Source: Nageia nagi (Eukaryota > Pinophyta). From it: a stretch of 64,000 bases of DNA. This document shows positions 49,101 to 61,100 of the stretch, one piece after another (position 1 is the stretch's first letter; each line of letters begins with the position of its first letter). Location of the stretch: assembly GCA_050084985.1 (NCBI GenBank), contig JBITNC010000001.1:24614001-24678000 (forward strand), given 5' to 3'. Made by a program: the position numbers and the translations under genes. The notes below the pieces were generated by a model. That model was not told where the DNA came from. It saw only the letters and a list, made by a program, of their open reading frames with translations, and searched no databases.

Positions 49101-52100
49101 TTTCACCTCATTTATTCTTATTCCACAAAGTCTTCCACCAAGACCCTACAGCTCTTTGCTCTCGTCTGGTAGTAATTTGAGCGCTTATTGCTATTTGCTG
49201 CCCAATTTAATAATGAATACACCCATCTTAATGAATCCAAAGATGACCTACCGAAACACTGTATCACTAGTGATACCTTCATAAGTTCATCTTTCTTTAT
49301 ATTCTTTTGCACTCATCCCTGTGTTTGTCCCTACATTTGTGATCTTTCTTCGCTTTCGTTCACATTTGCAATCTTTTCTCATTGTGGAAAAGAACTCTGG
49401 CGTTGTATTTCCCTTGTATACGATTAACAACATGCATATCTAACTATTTTGCCTTAAGACCATATTCAATGTGAGTGCTTGGGGTGACCAGTCCTTTCAA
49501 GCGGAAACAAGTAACGTTGTTTCCTCCAAATCTTGTGCATGTTTTGGACTAGGAAAGAAAAACATACCAACAAATTCATTAGCACCAAAAAAATTATCAA
49601 ATAAGTGACTTCACTCATACAATGCAAAAAAACAGATTATTTATTATTAAAATAAAGCATTTCAAGTTTATGTTATTAAAGTATATTCTACAAGATGCAT
49701 AATAGCATATATTTATTTGAACATACAAAAGGCATTGATGGACTATACATACTGAATATTCATTCATTTACATCAAGACATGCAAAACATGTGTGGAGGA
49801 TATATTACAAATATAAGTAGCCCATGTGAATATTTCTCATGATATATTCAAAGTCAAACCATGATATTGTAAATGACATCTCATCACACCTAAAAGAGTG
49901 AAATTATTAACTAACGTCCAATCAAAATCATATTGTATGAATCCATAAGGAAGAATCAAAAATATTATCAAATTCTTGTCACACAAATTTCTCACAGCAC
50001 TTTAAAAATTAAAATCTTTACACTTTTTAATTTGGCTGCTTACACCTTCGCTTGAAGCGAAACTTAAATACGACACAAGTTTGGACAGAGTCAATGTCAG
50101 AGCACTGGCATTTTAAAGATTTATATCATATAAACTACTGAGTGAGTGACTCACCTATAGTTGTTCAATTGTAGCAGCACCCCAAGTCCCAGAAGCAACT
50201 GGAAGCCCAGAAAGCATAAGCCTTGGAAAGGTCTTAAGGCACCACATGCAATTGGACGTGACTTCGTCCTTTGTACCTGAAAGAAGGTGATGTTGTTCAA
50301 GCTTTGTTTAAAATAGCATATGCTGATTTTAACAATTATCATTCTAGTGACAAGAAATGCAAAATTAAAGTATAAAATAGTAATTAATGCTTTTCTAAAT
50401 AAAATTTGGGATACACGGTATGCAACTTCAGAAGTTTCAGTAAATTGGAAGTACATCTGAAAATCCCATAGATAAGAATAATGATTGTTCAAAATGGAAT
50501 GTTGCCACAAAAATGGAAATTGGAGGTCCATAGCCACAGGCATTGAGTGTCGGCGATAAAATCATGTGGAATATAGGCCTACACCCTTAAACTGTCCATT
50601 AGAGTAGGACATATCCTGAAGGTACAAAAGGAAGAAGCACTCATACAGCCAGAAAGAAAATTTATTCATGTCTACAGATAAGCAAAGGAGATCAATGGCA
50701 CTTGAAAAGATGTCTGTATTCATAATGTAGAAGCCAAAGGAGGCTGTAAACCAAAAACAACCAAATGTTTTCTGTGCAAATGTTACTCTAAGTCTGTGTT
50801 TAGCAAAAATAGCTACTTTCTATATTATTTGCAATGAATCCATTTCTTTGTACCTCTTCCAGATCTGAAATCTCTAGTTTTAAATAAGGCTTGTTCAATG
50901 AATTGTTGGATTATATATGGATAATTCTCAGTGCATAACATGCAAATGCACAGATAGGCCCTACGATAGATAGTTACTAAACTAAGGCAAAGAGTCTCCT
51001 CTTTGTTTATGGAAACTTTTAATTTTTTATATGTATTGATATCGTGGCCATATCTTTTTACGGCCAAATCACCATAATGTTTACCCTTTTTTTTTTCAAA
51101 TACGTTGATGTAACTAACCTATAAGTTGGCTGAGTTGAAGCCATTGTGCCAATGGACTTTCCCAATACACAGTAGGGTACAGCATCTTTTAAACACATCT
51201 GAATTCAGCCAATAGATGATATTTTTCACACAAACTAGTTTTTTATAATTTTGCAACAAACCTAGAGCAATTTCTTTCATGTGAAATTTTGGCAGTTGGA
51301 ATATTGTTTGGTTTAGTGATCCTACTTCAAGAATTGAAGTGTCCCTGAAGACCCTGAAGACTGCATAACTGAAGTCAAGCTTCTCATCATTGTAGTTGTC
51401 ATCAAACATACAGATCTTCATTTTTACATCCATATTAAAAACAGTCTATGTGGCTAATTTCTTGGGTGGCAAATTCACAAGAGCATTATCTGGAATGCAG
51501 ATCATTTCATTTATGCCCACAGTCTGTTTTTCAGCTTCACTCGTAAGGATCTCAAAAGAAATAGCAATGACCAGATCATATAATTATTCAACTTCCTGGT
51601 GCGTCTTTCATAGCCGTTGTTAACAAATAATGAGCTAAGTAAATAAGATCCACAAAGGTGCTCAAAAAACAATTTGACTTCATTTTTCGAAGGTGCAATG
51701 CCATAATGGTTGGAGCTTGCCTAAAGCATGCTTTCTAGGAATATTTAGATTTGTCCAAGGATGCTACAACAATGATGACGGTAGCAAAAACTCCATAATG
51801 AATTAGTAAACTAGAGAAAAGACAGTGTTGATCATAGTTTTAAAAATCAGAAAAAACTGCATCAACAGAATATTTCATTTTTGGGCAATTACTTGCTGGA
51901 ACGAATAATAAGCCATATGTACATCCTAAGCCCATTATTTGGCCTATGTAGCCAAAAAAACTAGAATGCATAAAAATGTCAGCATAGTCTCATTTTTCAC
52001 TTTTCATTTGGCAACCGGAGCTGTGGAGAGGAGAAGGCAACAAAGGGGATGAGAAAGAAAGAAAATATATTAATGTCTAAAGGTGACTAGAAAATAGAAA

Positions 52101-55100
52101 TAAGTTTGAGAACCCTAGGGATTGGCATATAAGTGTACAAACTAGACTCTATCATCAAAAGAGACACCAATGAATATCCAATGGCGTTGAAAGAGCCTGT
52201 CTGGTAATGTAACAAGTCCAAGGCAGAGGAAATGATCGCATCATCATCTACCACTGTGAAGGGGTCAATGATAGACTGATCACCTCTAACAATGGCTATT
52301 CGAAGCAAGGAAGAATAAGCTAGGGGCAAAAGAATGAAGGCTTCCAAAGCAAGATTGAAGGGCTGCATTTGTCATTCACACTTCCAAGATTTCAAGGTCG
52401 CATTTCTTTCTTAGTTGGTGAGTTTTTTTACTTTCAAGTTGTATTCTTCTTTATGTTTGGAGTCTTGTGACAGCATTTTTCTTCTTCTTTTGTGACTATT
52501 TTAGTTTTTTACATGGTAGTGTTTTAGTTTTTAACTGTATTTTCATTTTTTACTACTTTTTTTGTTTCCTTAGGGTATTGTTTTTGTTTTTTAGGGCTAG
52601 TTTTTCTATGCAACTTCTAATTTAAGCAAAGAAAATGAATACTCAAAAAGATCCAACATGAAAACCAATCAAGTAGGTGGTTGGGCAGCTTGAATGCAAT
52701 TATTGTAGCAAGGTCATATGTGGTGGAATCAACAACGTCAAATACCATTTTGTCCATATTTCAGGTAGGGATGTGGAGATACGTCACAATGTGCCAAAGA
52801 TGGTACGAGAGATGAATGCTGACCTTGAGACTTTTTGTGAGGTGAAGGAACAAAAACCAAAAATAAGGGCAACAAAGGGTAGCATATTCAACACCTCCAC
52901 CTTTTGTAGTTGGTTCCATTCATAAAAACATTGGCCATAGGGTTGGTCATGCTTTTGGAACTAAATATAGCTCATAGTCGCATTTTGCAACCAATTAATT
53001 TTCGTTCCTCATAACAATCCAAGTGGCCAAAAAACTCTTATGGCAACTTGTTGGAACAAGAAGATGCATGCAAAGGACAAAAAAGCAATGGCCAAGTTTT
53101 GGTTGTTTTTGCAACATTCAATTTCATGTTGCAAGCTTGTCATACTATGATGTTATGGTGAATGTTTTGACAATTGTTGGTGCAGGGTTCAAACCCCCAA
53201 CATATCATGAGTATAGAGGACCCCTTATTACCCAATGTGGAGAAGACGTGTATCTACGTGTTGCTAAGTAGCAAAAAATATGAGTGAAGAAGGGTTGCAC
53301 TATTATGTTTGATGGATGGACGGACATATGGAAGAGGAAAAACATTCATCAATTTTTCATTGCTTCAGCAAGGGGCATTGTATTTTTATAATCAATAAAT
53401 GCTTCTGACAAGATAAAATCAAAAAGAACATTGTTCGCTTTGCTTGAGGAGGCAATATTAGAGGTTGGGCCAAAAAGTTTGGTCCAATTTATTATCAACA
53501 ATGCAACAACATATCTAGCAACATGGAAACTTCTTGAAGAGAGGTTTCTTGCTATTTTTTGGACTCCTTGCACAATTCACTGCAATAACCTTATATTGAA
53601 GGATATAGGGAAAATAAATTGGGTCAAAGAAGCAATGATCAATGAGAAAAATAACAAAATTCATCTACAATCATTCATGAGTTCTTAATGAAATATTCCA
53701 AACTAGGGCTGATCTAGAATCATGCCAAAGGGGTTCACAAAAATTACTAAAAATTCCGATCAAGCCATTTATGCACTTCAAATATCCAAAATGCCCTAAT
53801 CTCACTCAAAAAATGTAAACGTCCATCTTAAATAGCAATATTTTGATGCCAGAATCCCAACATCTAAGTTAGTAATGCCAGATCACTTCAATTACGCTCA
53901 ACATAATGCAATTATCTCAGCAAGCTCAACATCTAACCAGTAATGGCAAGATAACACAAAATAGCATCCACAATTCCAATGTCTAGGCTAGGGAGCAAGA
54001 TCTCAACCAAAATAGCCCAACATTTAATAGCAAAGTGCACAAACTCAAAAATAATCTCTTATAGTGCCACGACCATGCAACTAGGGAAAGATCTCATAAA
54101 ATAACAATAATAAATTGAGCCACAAATGTAATTGAAATAATATTGCAAAGAAGTACCAAATTACATGCCTCAATGTTCAAAGCAAGTGTTCCCTAAATGA
54201 TTCCTCGAATTTTTATAATTTTTGAATAAGTAAATCCTCAATAGCGACAAGGCTTGCACCAGGGCTTCCTCCTTCAATACGTTGTGGTGGAGACTCTAGG
54301 GTCCCACTAGCAGTGTTAAGATAATCTAGAGTAATGCCAACACCCCCAAATAGTTAGTTGTGGCCTTTGAGGTATGATAGTCCTCAAAGTAACAATTCGT
54401 TAAGTCTTGAAGCTTTGCCAGGCTTCAAGTACCTCTAGGTGGGTTTTCGTCCACAAGGGTAGAAAGAGAGTTGGCACCCTACATCCACTATAAAAGAGAG
54501 AGGAGTAATAATTAAGCATATCTTCAAATGAGCTCTCATCTCCCTTAGGCATCCAAATGGGCTTCTTGTCCTACGTCCACTTCTAGATGCTTCTATGATA
54601 CCCTCATCACCATAATTGCCTTTGATTGTCGAGATTTGCTCTTGGAGTGAGACATTGCATCATATGTACCTTGGGATTACAACAATCTCATCTAAGGGGC
54701 TCAATTCACCCTTAGGAATAGGAATACATCATATTGATTACAAATGTGTCTCGAGATCCACGAAATCATCCTTGAAATCATGAAACTCTACCTCTAATGG
54801 GTCATCCCATATAGAGGGAAGTTCTATTACATTTTGAGGCATACTAACTGCACTTTTAATTTACTAATTACAAATAAACTCCTAAATACAAATTAATCAT
54901 TTTATTACTCCAAGGCATACCTTGGAATCACGTATTACAAATATTGGAGCATTGCTAGTGGCCCACTTATTACAAATATTAAAATACCCCTAAATAATGG
55001 TAAATCACGCCTAAATAAATTATATTGCAATTGCTCATCCCTAGAAGAGGAACGTCACTCTCAAATGAGAGAGAATTACGAATTCCCATGCGTGCGTGAT

Positions 55101-58100
55101 ATGAGAAATCTGACCCAATGAGTGACCTTCCAAATGCCATATTTCCTTCGTTTCTTGACGAAACCATGTCGTGCAACCTGTCAAAATGATTGGCATGAGA
55201 TTCTCTATCCATTTCAAGTGATGAATCAGCAATTCCGAGCTTGTGGAAAACAAAATCTCTTCAGGATCAAAAATGAGTGGAACCTTAAAATTTGGGAATA
55301 TTACAATTAACTTGATGAGGTGACATAAGAATGGAAAGGAGATTGTTCAACTTGGTGTCACAAGATTTGCCACCAATCCTTAGTTTGGAGAGCCTTCATT
55401 CCATAAGGGTAGCAATAAAGAGGAAGTTTACTTCCCATGAATGTTCAAACTCCAATATTTCTACTATAGATGAACCCCTTCTTGTCATAAGCATTGTTTT
55501 TTATGAAGGTTTTGGAAAACTTCACATGAAAACATCCAAGTTAGTAGTGGTTCATGATTTAAAAAAATTTGAATATTTTTTTGCAACTCATGTTTTTAAC
55601 TAATATTTGTTTTCTTCATATATTCAAGTATTTCAACCCTTGGTGAAAGCTCTTTGCATTGTTGAACTTGCAAACAAATAACCAATGTGGTATTTATATG
55701 AGGCCATGGGCAAGGCCAAGGAGTCCATTGCAAGGCATTACAAACATGTAGCAGCCAAGTATTATTCTTTTTTGAGAGTTGATTGATTGTAGATGATCCA
55801 ATCAACTTCATAAGCCCATTCGTGCAACTCCTATCTATATCCTAAATATTTTTATGACTCATCATTTGTGGCCAATGATAAAGTTCTCACTAGGCTTTAT
55901 ATTTACCTCAAAAGGATGGTCTATGATAACGAAAAAAATGAATCAAATACAAAGAGAGCTACAAATTTATAGGAATGCAAAGGGTTATTTTCCCGCGAGT
56001 ACATTTTGCAGTAGGTCACATGCAACTGAAAATCCAAGTAACATTTATTTTACCCTTTATTTCTATTTCAAGTTTTCTAAAATGTGATTGGTTTTTAATT
56101 TAGTATTTTTTATTGATTTTCAGCTATTTGGTAGAGTCCTTTCGTAGGAAAACACCTCTCCTCCAACAAATGGCAAATCAGAATTTGTCCCGACCTTGAA
56201 GCTCTACTGAATGTGAATGTAATTGAAGTATGTTTGAGCACATACACTCCAAAAGGCACAACATGTTGCCTCAAGAATGATTGAACAACTTGATGTACAT
56301 GCACTATAATTTCATGCCCCGTCATAGACAAATAGATGAAGTTAATCATGATGTGATCAATTTGGATGAGATTGATCCCTCTTCTAAATGGCTCATGGAA
56401 CTTGAAAGAAAAAATTTGCAACAAAAAGAAAGCTAGTTCAAGAGGGTATCAAACACATTGAGAGAGAGAAAGAGAATGTGAACTTGGAGCCATGGAAGAA
56501 GCACCAACAAAGGCACAAACATCCATAGCAATAGCAAAGGGAAAGGCAAAAAAGGGAACATCATCGATGTGTTTGTGATAAACATTTTGCTATATATTTT
56601 CATGACAGAAACACTATGTAATTTTCATATTTAATAGAAATGATATGTTGCCCTTTATCTAGAATCATATTTCTTTCAAAAAAATATTTGTCACATAATT
56701 GCCAAATAATGTGCCACATTTTGTAATAAACACTTTGATATGTATTTTGAGGACATAAACAATATTTATTTTTCATATTTAATGCAAAATATATGCTACA
56801 CTTTATCTAAAATCATATATTTTCATTTTTATGGCCGCATAATTGTCCAATTGCCAAATATACTCCACATCAACCCAAATGATTATTGGTTGAATTTGTT
56901 TTTTCAAACTAAGGCGTTGATTACTCCCAACCCATCACTCTATATATTTGAAGCTTGGTGAATAAAATAGGTTACTAGAGGGTAAGAGGCAAAAACTAAT
57001 AAGGAAATTAAATGTAGGGCATTGATAGTAAACCTAATGATGTTAGATTTAATAAAGGTGAAAGATTAAAACAAATTGTTGAGGTTGTTGGGTCAATAAG
57101 GTGTGATTGCTAGGCTTTCATACAAAAGGATATGAGTGCAAGTAAACAATGATAAGCAAATGCAAAGAAATATTAGAAAACAAGTAAGCACAAACAAATA
57201 ACCTGCCAAGAGGTACTTTTGTACAGTTATTTTATTGGAAATCTGATGCTCACTCCCGATTTTGTGAAGCTCAAGTCCACCTTGAAAGTTACTTAAGCAT
57301 TGTAACAGTTATTGTCATTGTTTATCTTCTAGGAGGAATACAAAATGAAGGACATGCAAAGGCTATTCCCAACCTATAAAATGTAACATTAGCTTGTACA
57401 ATAGCAATGGAGAGTTGAGAATCAATCATAAGTGTTATTTGGGATTGTAGTTTATCTTCACTATTGAGGAATTGAAGACAAAAGATTATGCTCCTTCCTA
57501 TGTTGATATTTTCTTGTATGAATGCATTATTTTGCTTGTATTAGACATCCCAAACCCAAATCAGCTTGTGAAACTCATTCTTGCAATTTTTCCAAACTAC
57601 CTATGATATGCCTATCTGCTTTACAAACCGCCTATAGTTTGCTTATCAGATGTAGTTCTTTATGTAATGAAGTTCTTTTTGTTATCCCAACATTTATTTG
57701 GAATTTTTCTAAGTTTTTCAAGTTATTATTTCACATTTCATATTACAGCTATAGTTGATCTCAAGGGTTAGAGTGAGCTTGGGTTTATGATCTTTCTTGC
57801 TATTGATCAAGTTTTTTTTGCAAATTCATTGAAGAAAAACTTTGTTTGTTGTTGTTCAAGTGTTGTGGCCAATACCAATAGCTCTCTTCTCATTCCACAG
57901 TTTAGTGGGCAAGATTATGACTATTGGAGGATAAAAATGAGAGCATTGTTAATCAGAAAGAACCTTTGGGATATTGTAGATGCTAGTTATGAGGAGCCAT
58001 CTGACTAGAGCACATTGCAACAAGCTGATAAGCAAGTAAAGAAGGAGGCTATGAAGAAGAATTCTTTGGCCTTACACAACATATAGTCCTTCACAAGAGC

Positions 58101-61100
58101 TTGTTTCCTCACATAGCAAATGCAACCTCAACCAAGGGCACTTGAAACACTCTACAGGAGGCTTACCAAGGAAGTGACCAAGTAAAAGTGGTCAAGTTGC
58201 TAACCTTGAAGAGGAGTTTGAGAATTTGAAGATGTAATATGCTAAGTGTGTGTAAGTGAATATGTGTTTGTGTGAAGGATGTGGTCAACAAAATGGCCAC
58301 TCTTAGAGACCAATTGAAGGAGATTGTTGTCAAGAAAGTATTACAAACTATTGAACCAAGATGGAATTATGTGAGCATTATCATTGAGGAGAGCAAGGGC
58401 TTGACAAAACTAGAGTTTGACCATCTAGTTGGCTCTCTTATGTCTCATGAGGAAAGATTAAAAGAGATTTTTGGAGAGAGTGATGAGAAGCTTTTTGCCT
58501 CCAAGTTGAGAGTTTCTAGAGGTGAAGGTGCAAGCACAAGTGGAAAAGGGCAAGCACAAGGACAAAGAAGAAATCAAAATTCTTATAGAGGAAGAGGAGG
58601 AAGACGTGATAATAAGTCTTTGGAGGTAGCTGCAAAAGGTGTGATGGAGTAGATAAAAAAGAAGCAAATAAATGACATTTACTACACTCCAAATCTAAAC
58701 ATAATTTGCTAAGTGTTGGAGCAGCTTGTTGAGAAGAACTATAGAGTGGTGTTAATGATAAGCAATATATTATTTATGATAAGAATCGTAGGAATAGAAT
58801 TGTCACCATATGATACGACATGATGTCTTTTAATGTCCTTTAGACACAAATAATCTATGGGACCTACCAAAATTTGCCCAAAGATATATATATATATATA
58901 TATAACAAATGCCATTATAGAATTGTGTAATAGCTTTGTAAAATGGGAAAATAAGGAGAAAATGAATCTCATCTTTTATAGCATTTAAGTTACAAAGCTT
59001 ACAAATTCTTTTATCCATTGGTGTTTTAGGTATTATCTATCTACCTAGTTCACTATGCAAGTTATGTGAATTAGTTCTCAATTTTGCAATCAATTTTATA
59101 TGTGTAGGATGAATGTACAAGTTTTGGGTTGATGATGTTTTTATATTAGTTCCCATGACAAGCAATACAATGTTCCCTTTGAAGTTTAGAAGTTAAGAGG
59201 CGCAACTTGTCAAATATTGCTATTGAAGATAAGAGTTGGTTGTGGCATCTCAAGTATGGGCACTTAAATTCTCATAGTTTCGAACTTTTTTCTCAAGAAT
59301 AGGTATATGGCTTACCCAAAGTTGAAGAACACAAGGGAGTGTGTGAAGGATGTGCCATTGGAGAGCATGCTACACAAAATTTCCCAAGAGGTAAAGCATG
59401 AAGGGCTTCATATCCACTCCAATTAGTGCATTTTGATATTTGTGGACCAATGCAAACAAAGATTTTAGGTAAGTCCTACCACTTTCATTGATGACTACTT
59501 AAGGAACTATTGGGTGTAGTTATTGAAACACAAGGATGAAGCTTTTAGTGTCTTCAAGAATTTTAAAACTTTTGAAGAGAAAGAAAATGGTTACAAAATA
59601 AAAAATTTAAGAATTGACTGTGGGGTTGACTTTTGTTCAAAGGAAATCAAGCAGTTTTATGAACACTAAAATAAAAAGGCAGCTTACTACTGCCTATACA
59701 CTTCAACAAAATGGGTGGCAAAAAGGAAAAATAGAACCATTGTAGAGATGGCAAGAAGCATGCTTCAAACCAAGGGCCTGAACAATTCATTTTGGGGAGA
59801 TAAAGTTGCCAACAACAGTGTATATTCTAAATAGGAGTTTTACAAGTGCACTTGACAAAACTACTGCATATGAAGCATGATATGGCAAGAAACACAATGT
59901 AAATCATTTTCAAGTTTTCGGTCGTTTATCCTATGTCCATATGAATGATGAGATCAGAAAGAAGCTAGATCTCATGAGTAAGCCTTGCATTCTTGTTGGA
60001 TATTCTGAAACTTGTAAAGCTTATAGGCTCTCTAACCCAAAAACTCACAAAGTTGTAGTCTCTTGAGATGTAATTTTTGATGAAGGGATAGTTTATAGTC
60101 ATCAAAAAAACCAAGCTACCAAGAACATCAATGTTGGAGGACAGCCTCTAACGTTCCCACTTCTCCTAGTCCACCAAGCAGCCCATTAAAGGAGAATACT
60201 TCAAGTTCCAAGTTCAAGTGATTCATCTCTAAGCCCAACCATTAAGACTAACAAGGGGAAAATAACTCTTCACGCCCATCCACCAAGCCAAATGCTAGAT
60301 GGCAATTTTGAAAGGCGAATTACAAGGAGCCAAGCATAAAAGGTTGATCAAGTGGTATCAAAGTTGGAAAGGTCACATCTATGGAGATGATGAAGAAGTA
60401 AAAGGTGAGTTAGTGAACTATGCATTAACCATTTGAATTGATTTTGAACCATCTTGTATTGAGGATGCTTGTACTAATGGAGTGTAGATGCAAGCAATGC
60501 AAAAGGAAATTAATTCCATAGAGAATAATGATACTTTGAAACTTGTGAGATTGCCCGAGGATAAAAAAGTTGTGGATCCAAGAGCGTCTATAAGACCAAG
60601 TTTAACAATGATGGAAGCATTGAGAGGCACAAAGCTAGACTTGTTGCAAAGGGATTCACATAGTGACACAATGTTATGGAAATGACTATGAAGAGACATT
60701 CACACCTGTTTCAAGACAAAAAACAATCAGAATGGTTATTGCAAGGGCAGCTCAAAAAGGATGAAGTGTACATCACATGGATGTAAAAAGTGTCTTCTTG
60801 AATGGGTACTTGGATAAAAAGATGTGCAGCAACATCAAGGTTTTGAGGTTAGAGGACAAGATGAATATATGTACAAATTGAAGACAGACTTGCATGGCCT
60901 ATGGCAAGCATTAAGGGCATGGTATGCCTAGATTGATGAATGCTTCCACAATTGTGGGTTCAAGAAAAGCATGGGTGAGCCTACTCTCTACTAAAAGAAA
61001 GAAGGTAATGATATTCTTGTTGTATGTTGTTGAGTTGATTTGTTATGGGTAGCAGCTCCAAGATGACATATGATTTCAAGAATATTATGATGGAGTTTAA

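Larger units (their letters stand above)
52650..56450 (+). mobile_element. hAT transposon, decayed autonomous-type copy with interruption
   Basis: Plus-strand remnants follow the hAT transposase layout: BED zinc finger (52677-52830), DUF659 (about 53060-53690) and C-terminal part (about 55670-56410). Roughly 53740-55590 between them does not read as transposase and includes minus-strand frames, so another sequence has probably inserted or the middle has decayed. Ends and target duplication were not located. Confidence 0.75.

Noticed and set aside
58830-59018. Minus-strand frame with [15 protein letters not shown] as a zinc-knuckle or LINE tail
   Set aside because: The Cys-x2-Cys and EIHF pattern resembles LINE C-termini, but it includes an AT microsatellite translation and no other LINE block lies nearby; too weak to annotate.
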